29,288 bases of DNA from an uncultured Clostridia bacterium (GCA_947623795.1 CANQHS010000002.1:1-29288), one strand, 5' to 3'. Counted from the first letter of the stretch, positions 1-7,451 are shown. The notes: a model not told the origin generated them from the sequence alone. Numbers and translations: made by a program.

Positions 1-1911
1 TATGTAAAACAGGATGTTGAAATCCCGACTGATAAAATTACTGATGTCGCTGCAGAAATTGAAACTTTTGATAACGGAAAAAGATTTAGAATTGTTGCAA
101 CCGCAATCCCTTATCAGGTTAACAAGGCAAGATTGATTCAACAAATTGCCAACCTTGTTAAAGATAAAAAGATTGAAGGTATTTCGAACATCAACGATGA
201 ATCCGGCCGTGACGGAATGCGAATCGTTATTGAAGTTAAAAAGGACGCAAATCCGCATGTCGTTTTAAATCAACTTTATAAACAAACACAATTGCAACTC
301 AGCAGCGGAATCATCATGCTCGCCTTGGTCAACAAAACGCCAAAAATTTTGAACTTGCAAGAGATGATATATTATTATCTCGATTTCCAACGCGAAGTTG
401 TCACAAGGCGCACACAATATGATTTGAACAAAGCGGAAGAGCGCGAACATATAATACATGGCCTTGTCATTGCTGTGAACAATATTGACGAAGTGATTGC
501 AATAATAAAGAAGAGTGCGGACAAGACGGAAGCACAAACCAAATTGCAAGAAAAATTCAATTTAACAGAAAGGCAATCCAACGCAATCCTTGAAATGAAA
601 TTGTCGAGACTCACCGGACTTGAAGTTGAAAAATTGAATGCCGAACTTGCCGAACTTGAACTTACAATTGAAAGATTGAAAGGCATTTTGGCAGACAAAG
701 CGAAAGTTGATGACATAATAAAAACTGAATTATTGGAAATCCGCGCAAAATATCCAACTCCAAGAAAAACCGAAATCATTATGGATTATGACGACATTGA
801 CATTGGCGACCTCATTGAAAAACACGATGTTGTCATATCTCTTACCGAGCAAGGCTATGTTAAACGCTTGCCAGTGAGCGAATATAAATCTCAAAATCGT
901 GGTGGCAGAGGCGTTAACGCACACAAGACGAAAGAGGAAGATTTCGTGACCGATATGTTCGTTTCGTCCAGCCATGACGATTTGATGTTCTTTAGCAACA
1001 AAGGCAAAGTTTATGTTTTGCGCGCATACAATATCCCAGAAGCGGGCAGACAAAACAAGGGCAGAGCGCTTGTCAACCTACTTCCACTTGAAGCGGATGA
1101 AAAAATCAATACAGTGCTGCCTTTCGACAAATATTTCGACAGCAGCCTTGTTATTGTCACAAAGCAAGGACTTATCAAGAAAACCAAACTCACCGAATTT
1201 GAAAATATTCGAAAGAACGGAAAAATTGCAATCAAACTTGAGGACGGAGATAGCCTAGTTTGTGCTAAAATCGTGAAGCCAGAAGATGAACTTTTGATTG
1301 CTTCAACAAATGGCAAATGTTTGCGATTTAACGAAAAATCTATCCGTCCAATGGGTAGGGCTTCGCACGGTGTGAAATGCATTAAGATGGAAGAGGGCGA
1401 AACCGTTGTGGATATGATGGTGCTTGACCCAGAATTGGATATCATAACCGTCACAGAAAATGGCTACGCAAAGCGCAGCAAGATGGAAGATTATCGCTTG
1501 CAAGGCAGACGCGGAAAAGGCGTTAAAGCGGGCGTGTTCAACGAAAAAACGGGCAAGGTTGTTGCCCTTCGCCCTGTGAGTGCGGATAACGACATTTTGG
1601 TTATCTCGGCCGATGGCGTTATGATTCGAACTCATGTGGACAGCATAAGTTTGCTATCTCGAACTAGCCTTGGTGTGCGACTCATGAAAGTTAGCGCTAG
1701 CGACAAAGTTGTTAGTGTGGCAGTTGTGGCTCGCGATGCTGACGAAACCGAAACGGGCGGTGCTGTTGAGGGCGAAAATGCCACGACAGAAAACGCACCT
1801 AGCGAACAAAATGTAGCCGAAGAAACAGAGGGCGCGGTTGCTCAAAATTCAAGCGAAATCACGGAAGAAAACAATAAGAAAACGGAAAATGAACAGCCAG
1901 AAAACGAATAA
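1..1911 (+). CDS. gyrA: DNA gyrase subunit A, C-terminal part (5' end outside window)
   Basis: The reading frame is open from base 1, so the gene starts upstream; 636 residues are visible and perhaps 190 or so are missing, including the catalytic Tyr region. GyrA forms the DNA-cleaving subunit of gyrase with GyrB and introduces negative supercoils in the cytoplasm. The first visible part holds the tower/coiled-coil region with the typical IPYQVNKARLI segment. The beta-pinwheel C-terminal domain follows, with the GyrA-box-like QNRGGRG near base 890 and a second degenerate copy QGRRGKG near base 1501. The box marks GyrA rather than ParC. The last ~55 residues are an acidic, low-complexity tail rich in Glu, Asn and Thr, common at GyrA ends. 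A hairpin terminator follows directly. The internal ATG-like start at 133 is not the real start. Confidence 0.97.
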   Translation, partial: YVKQDVEIPTDKITDVAAEIETFDNGKRFRIVATAIPYQVNKARLIQQIANLVKDKKIEGISNINDESGRDGMRIVIEVKKDANPHVVLNQLYKQTQLQLSSGIIMLALVNKTPKILNLQEMIYYYLDFQREVVTRRTQYDLNKAEEREHIIHGLVIAVNNIDEVIAIIKKSADKTEAQTKLQEKFNLTERQSNAILEMKLSRLTGLEVEKLNAELAELELTIERLKGILADKAKVDDIIKTELLEIRAKYPTPRKTEIIMDYDDIDIGDLIEKHDVVISLTEQGYVKRLPVSEYKSQNRGGRGVNAHKTKEEDFVTDMFVSSSHDDLMFFSNKGKVYVLRAYNIPEAGRQNKGRALVNLLPLEADEKINTVLPFDKYFDSSLVIVTKQGLIKKTKLTEFENIRKNGKIAIKLEDGDSLVCAKIVKPEDELLIASTNGKCLRFNEKSIRPMGRASHGVKCIKMEEGETVVDMMVLDPELDIITVTENGYAKRSKMEDYRLQGRRGKGVKAGVFNEKTGKVVALRPVSADNDILVISADGVMIRTHVDSISLLSRTSLGVRLMKVSASDKVVSVAVVARDADETETGGAVEGENATTENAPSEQNVAEETEGAVAQNSSEITEENNKKTENEQPENE

Positions 1912-1920
1912 AAAACAAAA

Positions 1921-1958
1921 TATGCTGAAAATTTCAAAGTTTTCAGTATATTTTTTTT
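1921..1958 (+). terminator. Rho-independent terminator of gyrA
   Basis: Arms TATGCTGAAAA (1921-1931) and TTTTCAGTATA (1940-1950) pair with one G-T wobble around an 8-nt loop. Eight T follow. It lies 10 bases after the gyrA stop. Confidence 0.85.
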
Positions 1959-2000
1959 AAAATATCTCAAATTGTATTATATTTTTGAATATATTTTTTG

Positions 2001-2015
2001 TATAATAAAATTGTG
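2001..2015 (+). promoter_or_regulatory. -10 box abutting the GTG start of the lipoprotein gene
   Basis: TATAAT at 2001-2006 is followed by 6 nt and then GTG at 2013, so the expected transcription start is the start codon itself. No good -35 is seen at 17 bp. There is no Shine-Dalgarno sequence. Confidence 0.5.
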
Positions 2016-2846
2016 AAAAAAATATCTGCAATCTTAATCTCAATTATGCTGTGTGTTGTCACATTGCTTTTTTCGGGGTGCGGAAGCGTTCGCAGCATGA
2101 CCATGACAAACGCGGACGGCACGATTGACGAATTAGTTTATATCGAACTCGATGAAGAGCAAGTTAAAGCGGCGGATTATAACATAAAAGAATTGGAGTT
2201 GGATATATCGCTTACGGGCGAGCGGATTGCACAAGGATATGTCGATACATTCGTCAGAGAAATGAGCAAAAAGAGTGGCGAAGCCAAAACGGAAGAAAAA
2301 CAAATTTTTTATAATAGGGCGGCTTCTGGCATTAAAATTATAAAAAGCCAATGGCAAGAGAACACGGGCGTGCTTGGAATCAAATTTTTAAATAATGATG
2401 TGTATAAATTGTTTTATGGCATAACAGATGAAAACACAAACGAGCCTTTGGAAGAAAAACATCTCTTTTATAGCAAAATCTCGTATGTGGGTCACTCAAA
2501 ATATATCGCATATTCTAGCTTATATGACGAACTAAAAATTTATTACGAAGCAAAATATCCAAATCTCATAAAGGAAGATAGCGGAGAGCTGTTGTACACA
2601 TTTGTGACAAACTATAGACGCGAACGCTCGAATGCAGATTATGTCACTAAAATGGACGGGCAATATTATCACACTTGGGTTATTGATAGCCTTGATGAAG
2701 AAATTGTGATTTACTATAACACTCTAAATCGCGGGAACATGATTATTGCAGTTGTCATATTTAGCCTAATTGTGTGTGCGATTTTAAACCTAATTGTTTT
2801 TGTGAAAAAAAAGAAAGCAAAAGCTACGAATGTTGAAAATGAATAA
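2013..2846 (+). CDS. Lipoprotein with C-terminal membrane segment, unknown function
   Basis: A 277-residue protein that I do not recognise. The N-terminus is a lipoprotein signal: Lys-Lys, a hydrophobic stretch and the lipobox LFSGC, with the lipidated Cys at about residue 23. The middle is hydrophilic and rich in Glu, Lys and Tyr. Near the C-terminus a hydrophobic helix (about residues 241-263) is followed by a Lys-rich cytoplasmic-type tail, so the chain would be anchored at both ends with the body outside the cell. I chose GTG at 2013 because the signal peptide then begins with Val(Met)-Lys-Lys, as usual; the longer frame from TTG at 1998 would start in the -10 box. No ribosome site is visible, consistent with a leaderless mRNA. 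It stands alone after the gyrA terminator. Confidence 0.75.
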   Translation: MKKISAILISIMLCVVTLLFSGCGSVRSMTMTNADGTIDELVYIELDEEQVKAADYNIKELELDISLTGERIAQGYVDTFVREMSKKSGEAKTEEKQIFYNRAASGIKIIKSQWQENTGVLGIKFLNNDVYKLFYGITDENTNEPLEEKHLFYSKISYVGHSKYIAYSSLYDELKIYYEAKYPNLIKEDSGELLYTFVTNYRRERSNADYVTKMDGQYYHTWVIDSLDEEIVIYYNTLNRGNMIIAVVIFSLIVCAILNLIVFVKKKKAKATNVENE

Positions 2847-3139
2847 TATTTGAAAATAATAAAGAAATATAAGAATATAAATATAAAGATAAATAAAAAT
2901 TAAAATAATAGCAAGATAAATAAAAATTTATAAATAATAACAAAAACAAATAAAAAATTCACAAATTTTGTGAATTTTTTTGAATTTCAATAAAATTTTT
3001 CTAAATATTTAATTTTTTTATTGTTTTTTCCTTAAGTTAAATTTTATATTTGTTTTTATTATTTTTTCTTTTATTTTAGATTAAATTTTTTCTTTCGATT
3101 AAATTATCAATTTTTATTTTTTTAAAAAATAATTATAAT
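2847..3139. other. Gene-free, very AT-rich stretch
   Basis: No gene seen. The plus strand is nearly all A with few G or C from about 2850 to 2950, then T-rich from about 2985. At the switch sits a hairpin with arms AAAAAATTCACAA (2952-2964) and TTGTGAATTTTTT (2968-2980), which would work as a terminator in both directions, for the lipoprotein gene from the left and for the small ORF from the right. Confidence 0.6.
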
Positions 3140-3298
3140 TTACCAATCATTTTTTCGGCTTGGAGTTTTTATGTCGTCATAAAATTCCAAATATTTTTCT
3201 GCATAGCTATTTTCTTGCTTAAATTTAGGCTTTTTTGTTGTGCTCGTGGTCTTTGGAACTTTGCCCTTTTTCAATTTCTTTACAATTTTTACTTTCAT
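3140..3298 (-). CDS. Small basic protein, 52 residues, hypothetical
   Basis: ATG at 3298 opens a 52-codon frame ending in TAA. The product is strongly basic in its first half (MKVKIVKKLKKGKV...) and ends with a mixed charged tail (LEFYDDIKTPSRKNDW). Its base composition is clearly less AT-rich than the surrounding intergenic DNA, which argues for real coding. A TATAAT lies exactly 6 nt upstream of the ATG and there is no ribosome site, so the mRNA would be leaderless, as for several other genes here. No family recognised; ribosome or RNA association is only a guess from the charge. Confidence 0.55.
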   Translation of the reverse strand: MKVKIVKKLKKGKVPKTTSTTKKPKFKQENSYAEKYLEFYDDIKTPSRKNDW

Positions 3299-3304
3299 AA
3301 TAAT

Positions 3305-3310
3305 ATTATA
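3305..3310 (-). promoter_or_regulatory. -10 box of the 52-residue ORF
   Basis: TATAAT on the minus strand, 6 nt before the ATG at 3298. The -35 is weak (a TTAACA lies 19 bp upstream). Confidence 0.45.
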
Positions 3311-3439
3311 GCACAAAAAATTAATTTTTTGTTAAAAATGATATAAATTTTTAATATTTTTTTAATTTTTAACTGAAATTTTTATTTTTTCATTATTTTT
3401 AATTAAATTTATTATTAAATTAATTTTAAAGTTTACATT

Positions 3440-3528
3440 AAAAAAATTCGCGGCTTTCATTATTAATAATGAAAACCACTGCACTGACAGGGCCCAATGC
3501 CCAGCAATGCTAGCCCCAGCGAATTCTT
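3440..3528 (-). ncRNA. Candidate small structured RNA, ~88 nt, no family recognised
   Basis: A GC-rich island in very AT-rich DNA, bounded by a promoter (3535-3563, minus) and a T-run. The predicted transcript starts near 3528. Its 5' AATTCGC (3519-3525) pairs with 3' GCGAATT (3445-3451), followed by 7 T. Inside lies a GC-rich section with short self-pairing pieces (GGGC/GCCC, AGCA/TGCT). Next to the 3' side is a long perfect palindrome, TTTCATTATTAATAATGAAA. No open frame fits. It does not match the tmRNA, SRP, 6S or RNase P motifs I know. It could also be a decayed repeat or a long terminator, but nrdG already has its own terminator upstream. Confidence 0.55.
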
Positions 3529-3534
3529 ATTAAT

Positions 3535-3563
3535 ATTATACTATAGAATTTTCAAAATTTCAA
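3535..3563 (-). promoter_or_regulatory. SigA-type promoter of the candidate small RNA
   Basis: TTGAAA (3563-3558), 17-bp spacer, TATAAT (3540-3535) on the minus strand, with a predicted start at A3528, just before the GC-rich structured island. Confidence 0.6.
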
Positions 3564-3573
3564 TACTTTATAT

Positions 3574-3595
3574 AAAAAAATTCGCATTTAGCGAA
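3574..3595 (-). terminator. Terminator of nrdG
   Basis: On the minus strand TTCGC (3595-3591), 5-nt loop, GCGAA (3585-3581) and seven T. It begins just after the nrdG stop at 3597. Confidence 0.75.
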
Positions 3596-3596
3596 C

Positions 3597-4166
3597 TTAT
3601 TTTTTTTGTTTTAGCATTTTATCATTGACGCCATTTCGTTTTTCATTATATGGGGAGAGAACAACTTTGTTTTCTTTGAGGCTTTTTTGCACATCAATAA
3701 CGCGTTGATTGCTGCTGCCTTTGAATCTTAAAGTTATGTCCTTTAGTTCCTCTTTAAATTCACCATCAACAATAACATCAATATAATTTAACAATTCTCT
3801 TGTGTTTGGTCCGTGTGCGCGGCTTTCGCCCAAGAGTTCTTTATCGAACAAATAGCCAGAATAGCACCAAATTGTTTTGTTAGGATAGGTCGCCTTAACG
3901 CGTTTTACAAATGGCAACAATGCGTTTTGATTCGGGATTTCCATCGGCTCGCCACCAATCAAAGTTATGCCATTAATGTAGTTGGGCTTTAGCGATTCAA
4001 GGATTTTGTCTTCCACCTCTCTTGTAAACGGCTTGCCATAGTTGAAATCCCACGTTTCTGGATTAAAACAATTCTTGCAATGATGTGTACACCCACTCAC
4101 AAAAAGCGAAGTTCTGACCCCTTCGCCATCCGCGATATCATTAAATTTAATATTCCCATAATTCAT
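3597..4166 (-). CDS. nrdG: Anaerobic ribonucleotide reductase activating protein
   Basis: A 189-residue radical-SAM enzyme that, with reductant and S-adenosylmethionine, makes the glycyl radical on NrdD. The CxxxCxxC motif (C26, C30, C33, in GCTHHCKNC) would hold the 4Fe-4S cluster, and the N-terminal MNYGNIKFNDIADGEG segment is typical of NrdG. The GGEP-type SAM motif is seen as IGGEPM near residue 91. The tail after about residue 165 is a little longer than in many NrdG proteins and Lys-rich. The start has an AAAGGG ribosome site about 10 nt upstream. It lies downstream of nrdD with a 124-bp gap holding three hairpins, and should be co-transcribed with it. Confidence 0.95.
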   Translation of the reverse strand: MNYGNIKFNDIADGEGVRTSLFVSGCTHHCKNCFNPETWDFNYGKPFTREVEDKILESLKPNYINGITLIGGEPMEIPNQNALLPFVKRVKATYPNKTIWCYSGYLFDKELLGESRAHGPNTRELLNYIDVIVDGEFKEELKDITLRFKGSSNQRVIDVQKSLKENKVVLSPYNEKRNGVNDKMLKQKK

Positions 4167-4183
4167 ATGTCGCCCTTTCTCTT

Positions 4184-4289
4184 ACTTTTTGTGACCAAAA
4201 AGTAACAAAAAGACATGTTAATCTGTGCCACACTAAGTGTGGCACAAATAATACATGTTTTTCTGTTTCTCTTTTATCAAAAAGAGAAA
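4184..4289 (-). repeat. Three consecutive hairpins in the nrdD-nrdG gap
   Basis: The arms are perfect in each. Hairpin 1 is TTTCTCTTTT/AAAAGAGAAA at 4266-4289, right after the nrdD stop. Hairpin 2 is TGTGCCACACT/AGTGTGGCACA at 4224-4246, with ACATGT on either side. Hairpin 3 is ACTTTTTG/CAAAAAGT at 4184-4203, just before the nrdG ribosome site. None is directly followed by a clean T-run on the minus strand, so processing or stability elements seem more likely than full terminators. Confidence 0.6.
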
Positions 4290-4290
4290 A

Positions 4291-6456
4291 CTACAAATGC
4301 AAAACACGGTCACGGATTTCTTGGGTTCGGCCTTGGTTCCAGAATTGGCTGCCGATGTAGCCGCATGTGCGTCTTGCAACGTTCATTTTTGTTTGGTCCT
4401 TATTGCCGCAATTTGGGCACACCCAAATGAGCTTTCCGTCTGGGTCGTCCTCAATCATAATTTCGCCGTCATAGCCGCAAACTTGGCAATAGTCGGATTT
4501 GGTGTTGAGTTCGGCATACATGATGTTGTTGTAGATAAATTTCATAACTTGCAAAACTGCTTCAAGGTTGTCTTGCATGTTTGGAACTTCAACATAACTT
4601 ATTGCTCCGCCGGTTGAAAGTGCTTGGAATTGGCTTTCGAATTTTAGCTTGCTGAAAGCGTCAATTGGCTCGGTTACATGAACATGATAGCTATTTGTGA
4701 TGTAATTCTTGTCGGTTATGCCTGGAATTATGCCAAAGCGACGTTGCAAGCATTTTGCAAATTTATATGTTGTGCTTTCAAGCGGTGTGCCATAGATGCC
4801 AAAGCCGATTGTGGTGTCTTTTTTCCACTTGTTGCATTTGTCGTTCATATATTTCATAACTTGAAGAGCAAATGGAGTTGCTTCTGGGTCGGTGTGAGAT
4901 TTGCCGGTCATATATTTTGTGCATTCATATAGCCCAGCATAGCCAAGCGAGATGGTGGAATAGCCGCCGTATAGCAATTTGTCTATCTTTTCGCCTGGTT
5001 TTAATCTCGCGATTGCGCCATGTTGCCACAAAATTGGGGCAGCATCGCTCAATGTGCCTTTAAGCCTGTTGTGCCTGCACATCAAGGCCTCATAGCAAAG
5101 GTCGAGCCTGTCGTCAAAAATTTTCCAGAACTTTTTCATATCTCCGCCGCTAGACAAAGCAACATCGACAAGGTTGATTGTCACAACGCCTTGGTTAAAT
5201 CTGCCATAAAATTTATAGTTGCCATTTTCATCTTTCCAAGGGCTAAGATTGCTTCTGCAACCCATAACAGGGAAGCAGTTGCCTTCCTTATATTCTTTCA
5301 TTTTCTTTTCCGAGATATAGTCTGGGACAAGGCGTTTTGCTGTGCATTTTGCTGCCAATTTTGTTAGATAGTAATATTTGCTGTCCTCATGGATATTGTC
5401 CTCTTCCAAAACATAGATAATTTTTGGGAAAGCTGGTGTGATGAACACGCCTTTTTCATTTTTAACGCCCTCATAGCGTTGCAACAATGTCTCTTCAATA
5501 ATAATTGCAAGGTCATCGCGCTCGCGCTCGTTTTTAGCTTCACCAAGATATAAAAATTCGGTAACAAAAGGGGCTTGGCCATTAGTTGTCATCAAGGTTA
5601 TAACTTGATATTGTATGGTTTGCACGCCGCTTTTGATTTCTTTTCTAACGCGTTGCTCGGTGATTTTGTTAAGCAATTCTTCGTCCACCTTACCGCACGC
5701 TTCCATAAGTTCGGTGGCCACTTCTTTTTTGATGCGTTGGCGGGAAACATCAACAAATGGAGCGAGGTGAGCAAGGCTTATGCTCTGCCCGCCATATTGG
5801 CTGGACGCAACTTGTGCCACAATTTGAGTTGCAATGTTGCACGCTGTTAGGAAAGAATGCGGTTTTTCGATTAGGGTTGTTGAAATAACCGTGCCATTTT
5901 GCAACATATCTTCAAGGTTAACGAGGTCGCAATTGTGCATGCGTTGAGCAAAATAGTCCGCATCGTGGAAGTGGATTATGCCTTCTTCGTGTGCTTTCCA
6001 AATGTGCTCGGGCAACAAAAATCTTTTTGTTAGGTCCTTGCTGACTTCCCCTGCCATATAATCGCGTTGAACGCTGTTCACGGTTGGATTTTTGTTGCTG
6101 TTTTCTTGCTTAACCTCTTCATTATTGCAATCAATAAGAGATAGGATCTGCTTATCGGTCGTGTTGGCTTGACGCGCCAAAGCGTGTTGATATCTATAAA
6201 TTATGTATGCAATGGCGACATCGGCGGCGCGCTCGTTGATAATTGCGTGCTCGACCATATCTTGAATTTCTTCAACCCCTAAAGCCCTGCCAACATCTTC
6301 GCATTTTGCTACAACTGAGCTCACAATTTTGTCGATTTGCTCTGTCGTTAAACGCTTGGAAACTTCTTCAACAGAATTGTTTGCCCCTATAACTGCATTC
6401 TTTATTTTGTCGGCCGAAAATAGGACTTCTTGGCCATCTCTTTTGATTACTTTCAT
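4291..6456 (-). CDS. nrdD: Anaerobic ribonucleoside-triphosphate reductase (class III)
   Basis: A 721-residue glycyl-radical enzyme reducing ribonucleoside triphosphates to dNTPs without oxygen; formate is the usual electron donor in the family. The N-terminus (about residues 1-95) is an ATP-cone domain (MKVIKRDGQEVLFSADKI) for allosteric control by ATP/dATP. The large central part is the catalytic barrel. The C-terminus has the zinc site C657, C660, C680, C683 and the radical loop RTCGYIG with Gly699 as radical carrier. Length is normal. The start at 6456 has a strong AGGAGG ribosome site. nrdG follows on the same strand and encodes its activase. A 7-bp inverted repeat lies in its leader, between it and the divergent Crp/Fnr gene. 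Confidence 0.97.
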   Translation of the reverse strand: MKVIKRDGQEVLFSADKIKNAVIGANNSVEEVSKRLTTEQIDKIVSSVVAKCEDVGRALGVEEIQDMVEHAIINERAADVAIAYIIYRYQHALARQANTTDKQILSLIDCNNEEVKQENSNKNPTVNSVQRDYMAGEVSKDLTKRFLLPEHIWKAHEEGIIHFHDADYFAQRMHNCDLVNLEDMLQNGTVISTTLIEKPHSFLTACNIATQIVAQVASSQYGGQSISLAHLAPFVDVSRQRIKKEVATELMEACGKVDEELLNKITEQRVRKEIKSGVQTIQYQVITLMTTNGQAPFVTEFLYLGEAKNERERDDLAIIIEETLLQRYEGVKNEKGVFITPAFPKIIYVLEEDNIHEDSKYYYLTKLAAKCTAKRLVPDYISEKKMKEYKEGNCFPVMGCRSNLSPWKDENGNYKFYGRFNQGVVTINLVDVALSSGGDMKKFWKIFDDRLDLCYEALMCRHNRLKGTLSDAAPILWQHGAIARLKPGEKIDKLLYGGYSTISLGYAGLYECTKYMTGKSHTDPEATPFALQVMKYMNDKCNKWKKDTTIGFGIYGTPLESTTYKFAKCLQRRFGIIPGITDKNYITNSYHVHVTEPIDAFSKLKFESQFQALSTGGAISYVEVPNMQDNLEAVLQVMKFIYNNIMYAELNTKSDYCQVCGYDGEIMIEDDPDGKLIWVCPNCGNKDQTKMNVARRTCGYIGSQFWNQGRTQEIRDRVLHL

Positions 6457-6481
6457 TATATTTTCCTCCTAAATGTTTTTC

Positions 6482-6510
6482 GTAAAGTGTAATCATTTGT
6501 TTGACTTTAC
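6482..6510. promoter_or_regulatory. Inverted repeat between nrdD and the Crp/Fnr gene, likely operator
   Basis: GTAAAGT (6482-6488) and ACTTTAC (6504-6510) are perfect inverted copies, centres 22 bp apart (about two helical turns). The right arm overlaps the -35 of the regulator gene. The whole repeat would lie at the beginning of the nrdD transcript. It does not look like an NrdR box. Confidence 0.5.
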
Positions 6511-6529
6511 AACCCTATTATACTAAAAT
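6501..6529 (+). promoter_or_regulatory. Promoter of the Crp/Fnr-type gene
   Basis: TTGACT (6501-6506), 17-bp spacer, TAAAAT (6524-6529). Predicted start near 6536. Confidence 0.65.
6517..6522 (-). promoter_or_regulatory. -10 box of nrdD
   Basis: TATAAT on the minus strand, start expected near 6510. No good -35 at 16-18 bp, which would fit a promoter needing an activator. Confidence 0.5.
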
Positions 6530-6542
6530 GAAATTGTAAATA

Positions 6543-6560
6543 TTGTTGTTTTCACAACAA
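6543..6560. promoter_or_regulatory. Palindrome in the 5' leader of the Crp/Fnr gene
   Basis: TTGTTGT-TTTC-ACAACAA, perfect 7-bp arms, between the promoter and the ribosome site (AAAGGA) of the regulator gene. It could be a self-binding site or an RNA hairpin. Confidence 0.45.
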
Positions 6561-6572
6561 AAAAGGACAAAA

Positions 6573-7244
6573 ATGGAACATTTTAAAGAGTTAAAAGCCA
6601 CAAAAATTTTCAAGGACGCGGACGAGTTCGATTGCCAAGCAATGATGTTTTGCTTCAAAACGAGGTTCAAAACTTTTTTGAAAAATGAGCCCATTTTAAA
6701 GCAGGGCGAACCGGTTGATGAAGTCGCAATTATTTTAAAAGGTGCAGGTATTGTGGAGCACTGCGACACGCTGGGCAATATATCGATTGTTTTGGAGATG
6801 AAGCCGGGCGATATTTTTGGCGTGGAAAACGCATATACGGGCAACGAATTTTATCTCGACAGCCTCATCGCGACCGAAAAAACACTCGTTATGTTCATGA
6901 ACAAGCATAGGCTCATCACCCCGTGTGAGAACAAATGCAAAAGGCACGATTTGGTCATTAAAAATGTCATGAACCAGCTCGCGAGCCGAAGTTTGGAGTT
7001 GACGAACAAACTTATACATATGTCCAAAAAGAGCATAAGGGATAAACTTCTTTCATATTTTTCGCACGAGGCGGACAAAACCAATTCTCAATACTTTGAA
7101 ATTCCGTTCAATAAGACCGAACTAGCGAACTATCTCTCTGTTGACCGCAGCGCGATGAGTACAGAACTAAGCAAAATGCGCGATGAGGGCATTATTGATT
7201 ACGACAAAAAAGAATATAGGTTAATTAAAAAGAAAGCGGAATAA
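6573..7244 (+). CDS. Crp/Fnr family transcriptional regulator
   Basis: A 223-residue DNA-binding regulator. Residues ~10-125 form a cyclic-nucleotide-binding-type beta barrel (ILKQGEPVDEVAIILKG, then KPGDIFG). A dimer helix follows, then a winged HTH of Crp type at about 175-215 with recognition region ELANYLSVDRSAMSTELSKM. Two cysteines (C118, C122, in PCENKCKRH) sit at the barrel-dimer helix junction, as in many clostridial members. There is no N-terminal Fnr-type Cys cluster, so the signal is unknown. I chose ATG 6573, which has AAAGGA upstream; the longer frame from 6543 would begin inside the leader palindrome. It is divergent from nrdDG, so control of anaerobic nucleotide reduction is a fair guess. 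Confidence 0.85.
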   Translation: MEHFKELKATKIFKDADEFDCQAMMFCFKTRFKTFLKNEPILKQGEPVDEVAIILKGAGIVEHCDTLGNISIVLEMKPGDIFGVENAYTGNEFYLDSLIATEKTLVMFMNKHRLITPCENKCKRHDLVIKNVMNQLASRSLELTNKLIHMSKKSIRDKLLSYFSHEADKTNSQYFEIPFNKTELANYLSVDRSAMSTELSKMRDEGIIDYDKKEYRLIKKKAE

Positions 7245-7260
7245 CGCATTCTTTTTTGTT

Positions 7261-7279
7261 AAAAGACTTCGTCTTTTTC
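7261..7279 (+). terminator. Terminator of the Crp/Fnr gene
   Basis: AAAAGAC-TTC-GTCTTTT with further T, 16 bases after the stop. Confidence 0.7.
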
Positions 7280-7336
7280 AGTTTGTTAATATAGATTAAT
7301 TAAATTTTGTTAAAGGCGGAGTCTTTTTCAAATCTT

Positions 7337-7366
7337 GAATATCGTGTAAAAAAGAAAGCAGAATAG
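7337..7366 (+). pseudogene. Remnant resembling the 3' end of the Crp/Fnr gene
   Basis: Translated in frame this piece reads EYRVKKKAE-stop, against EYRLIKKKAE-stop at the end of the complete gene about 125 bp upstream. It may be the leftover of a lost tandem paralogue. It is short, so chance or slippage in A-rich codons cannot be excluded. Confidence 0.35.
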
Positions 7367-7379
7367 AAATAGATAAATG

Positions 7380-7425
7380 TCATTCTGAGCGAGCGATAAT
7401 ATAGAGCGAGTCGAAGAATCTCATT
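7380..7425. repeat. Short dispersed-type repeat with ATTCTGAGCGAG / TCGAAGAATC ends
   Basis: The sequence begins TCATTCTGAGCGAGCG and ends GAGTCGAAGAATCTCATT, with ATTCT...AGAAT ends in inverted order. Very similar CATTCTGAGCG...GAAGAATC units occur as small intergenic repeats in many bacterial genomes. Only one copy is in this window. Confidence 0.45.
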
Positions 7426-7426
7426 A

Positions 7427-7451
7427 AAAAAACGGCGGGGAGCCGTTTTTT
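7427..7451. terminator. Terminator of degV (works in both directions)
   Basis: AACGGC (7431-7436), 5-nt loop, GCCGTT (7442-7447), flanked by A-run and T-run. It touches the degV stop codon at 7450. Confidence 0.8.

Noticed and set aside
133..135. Start of gyrA at 133
   Set aside because: The frame is open to base 1 and the upstream codons match GyrA, so the gene begins before the window.
4255..4617. Plus-strand frame of 120 residues over nrdD
   Set aside because: Shadow of nrdD, which has clear motifs on the other strand.
6482..6510. NrdR box upstream of nrdD
   Set aside because: The repeat GTAAAGT/ACTTTAC does not fit the ACACTATATATAGTGT-like NrdR consensus.
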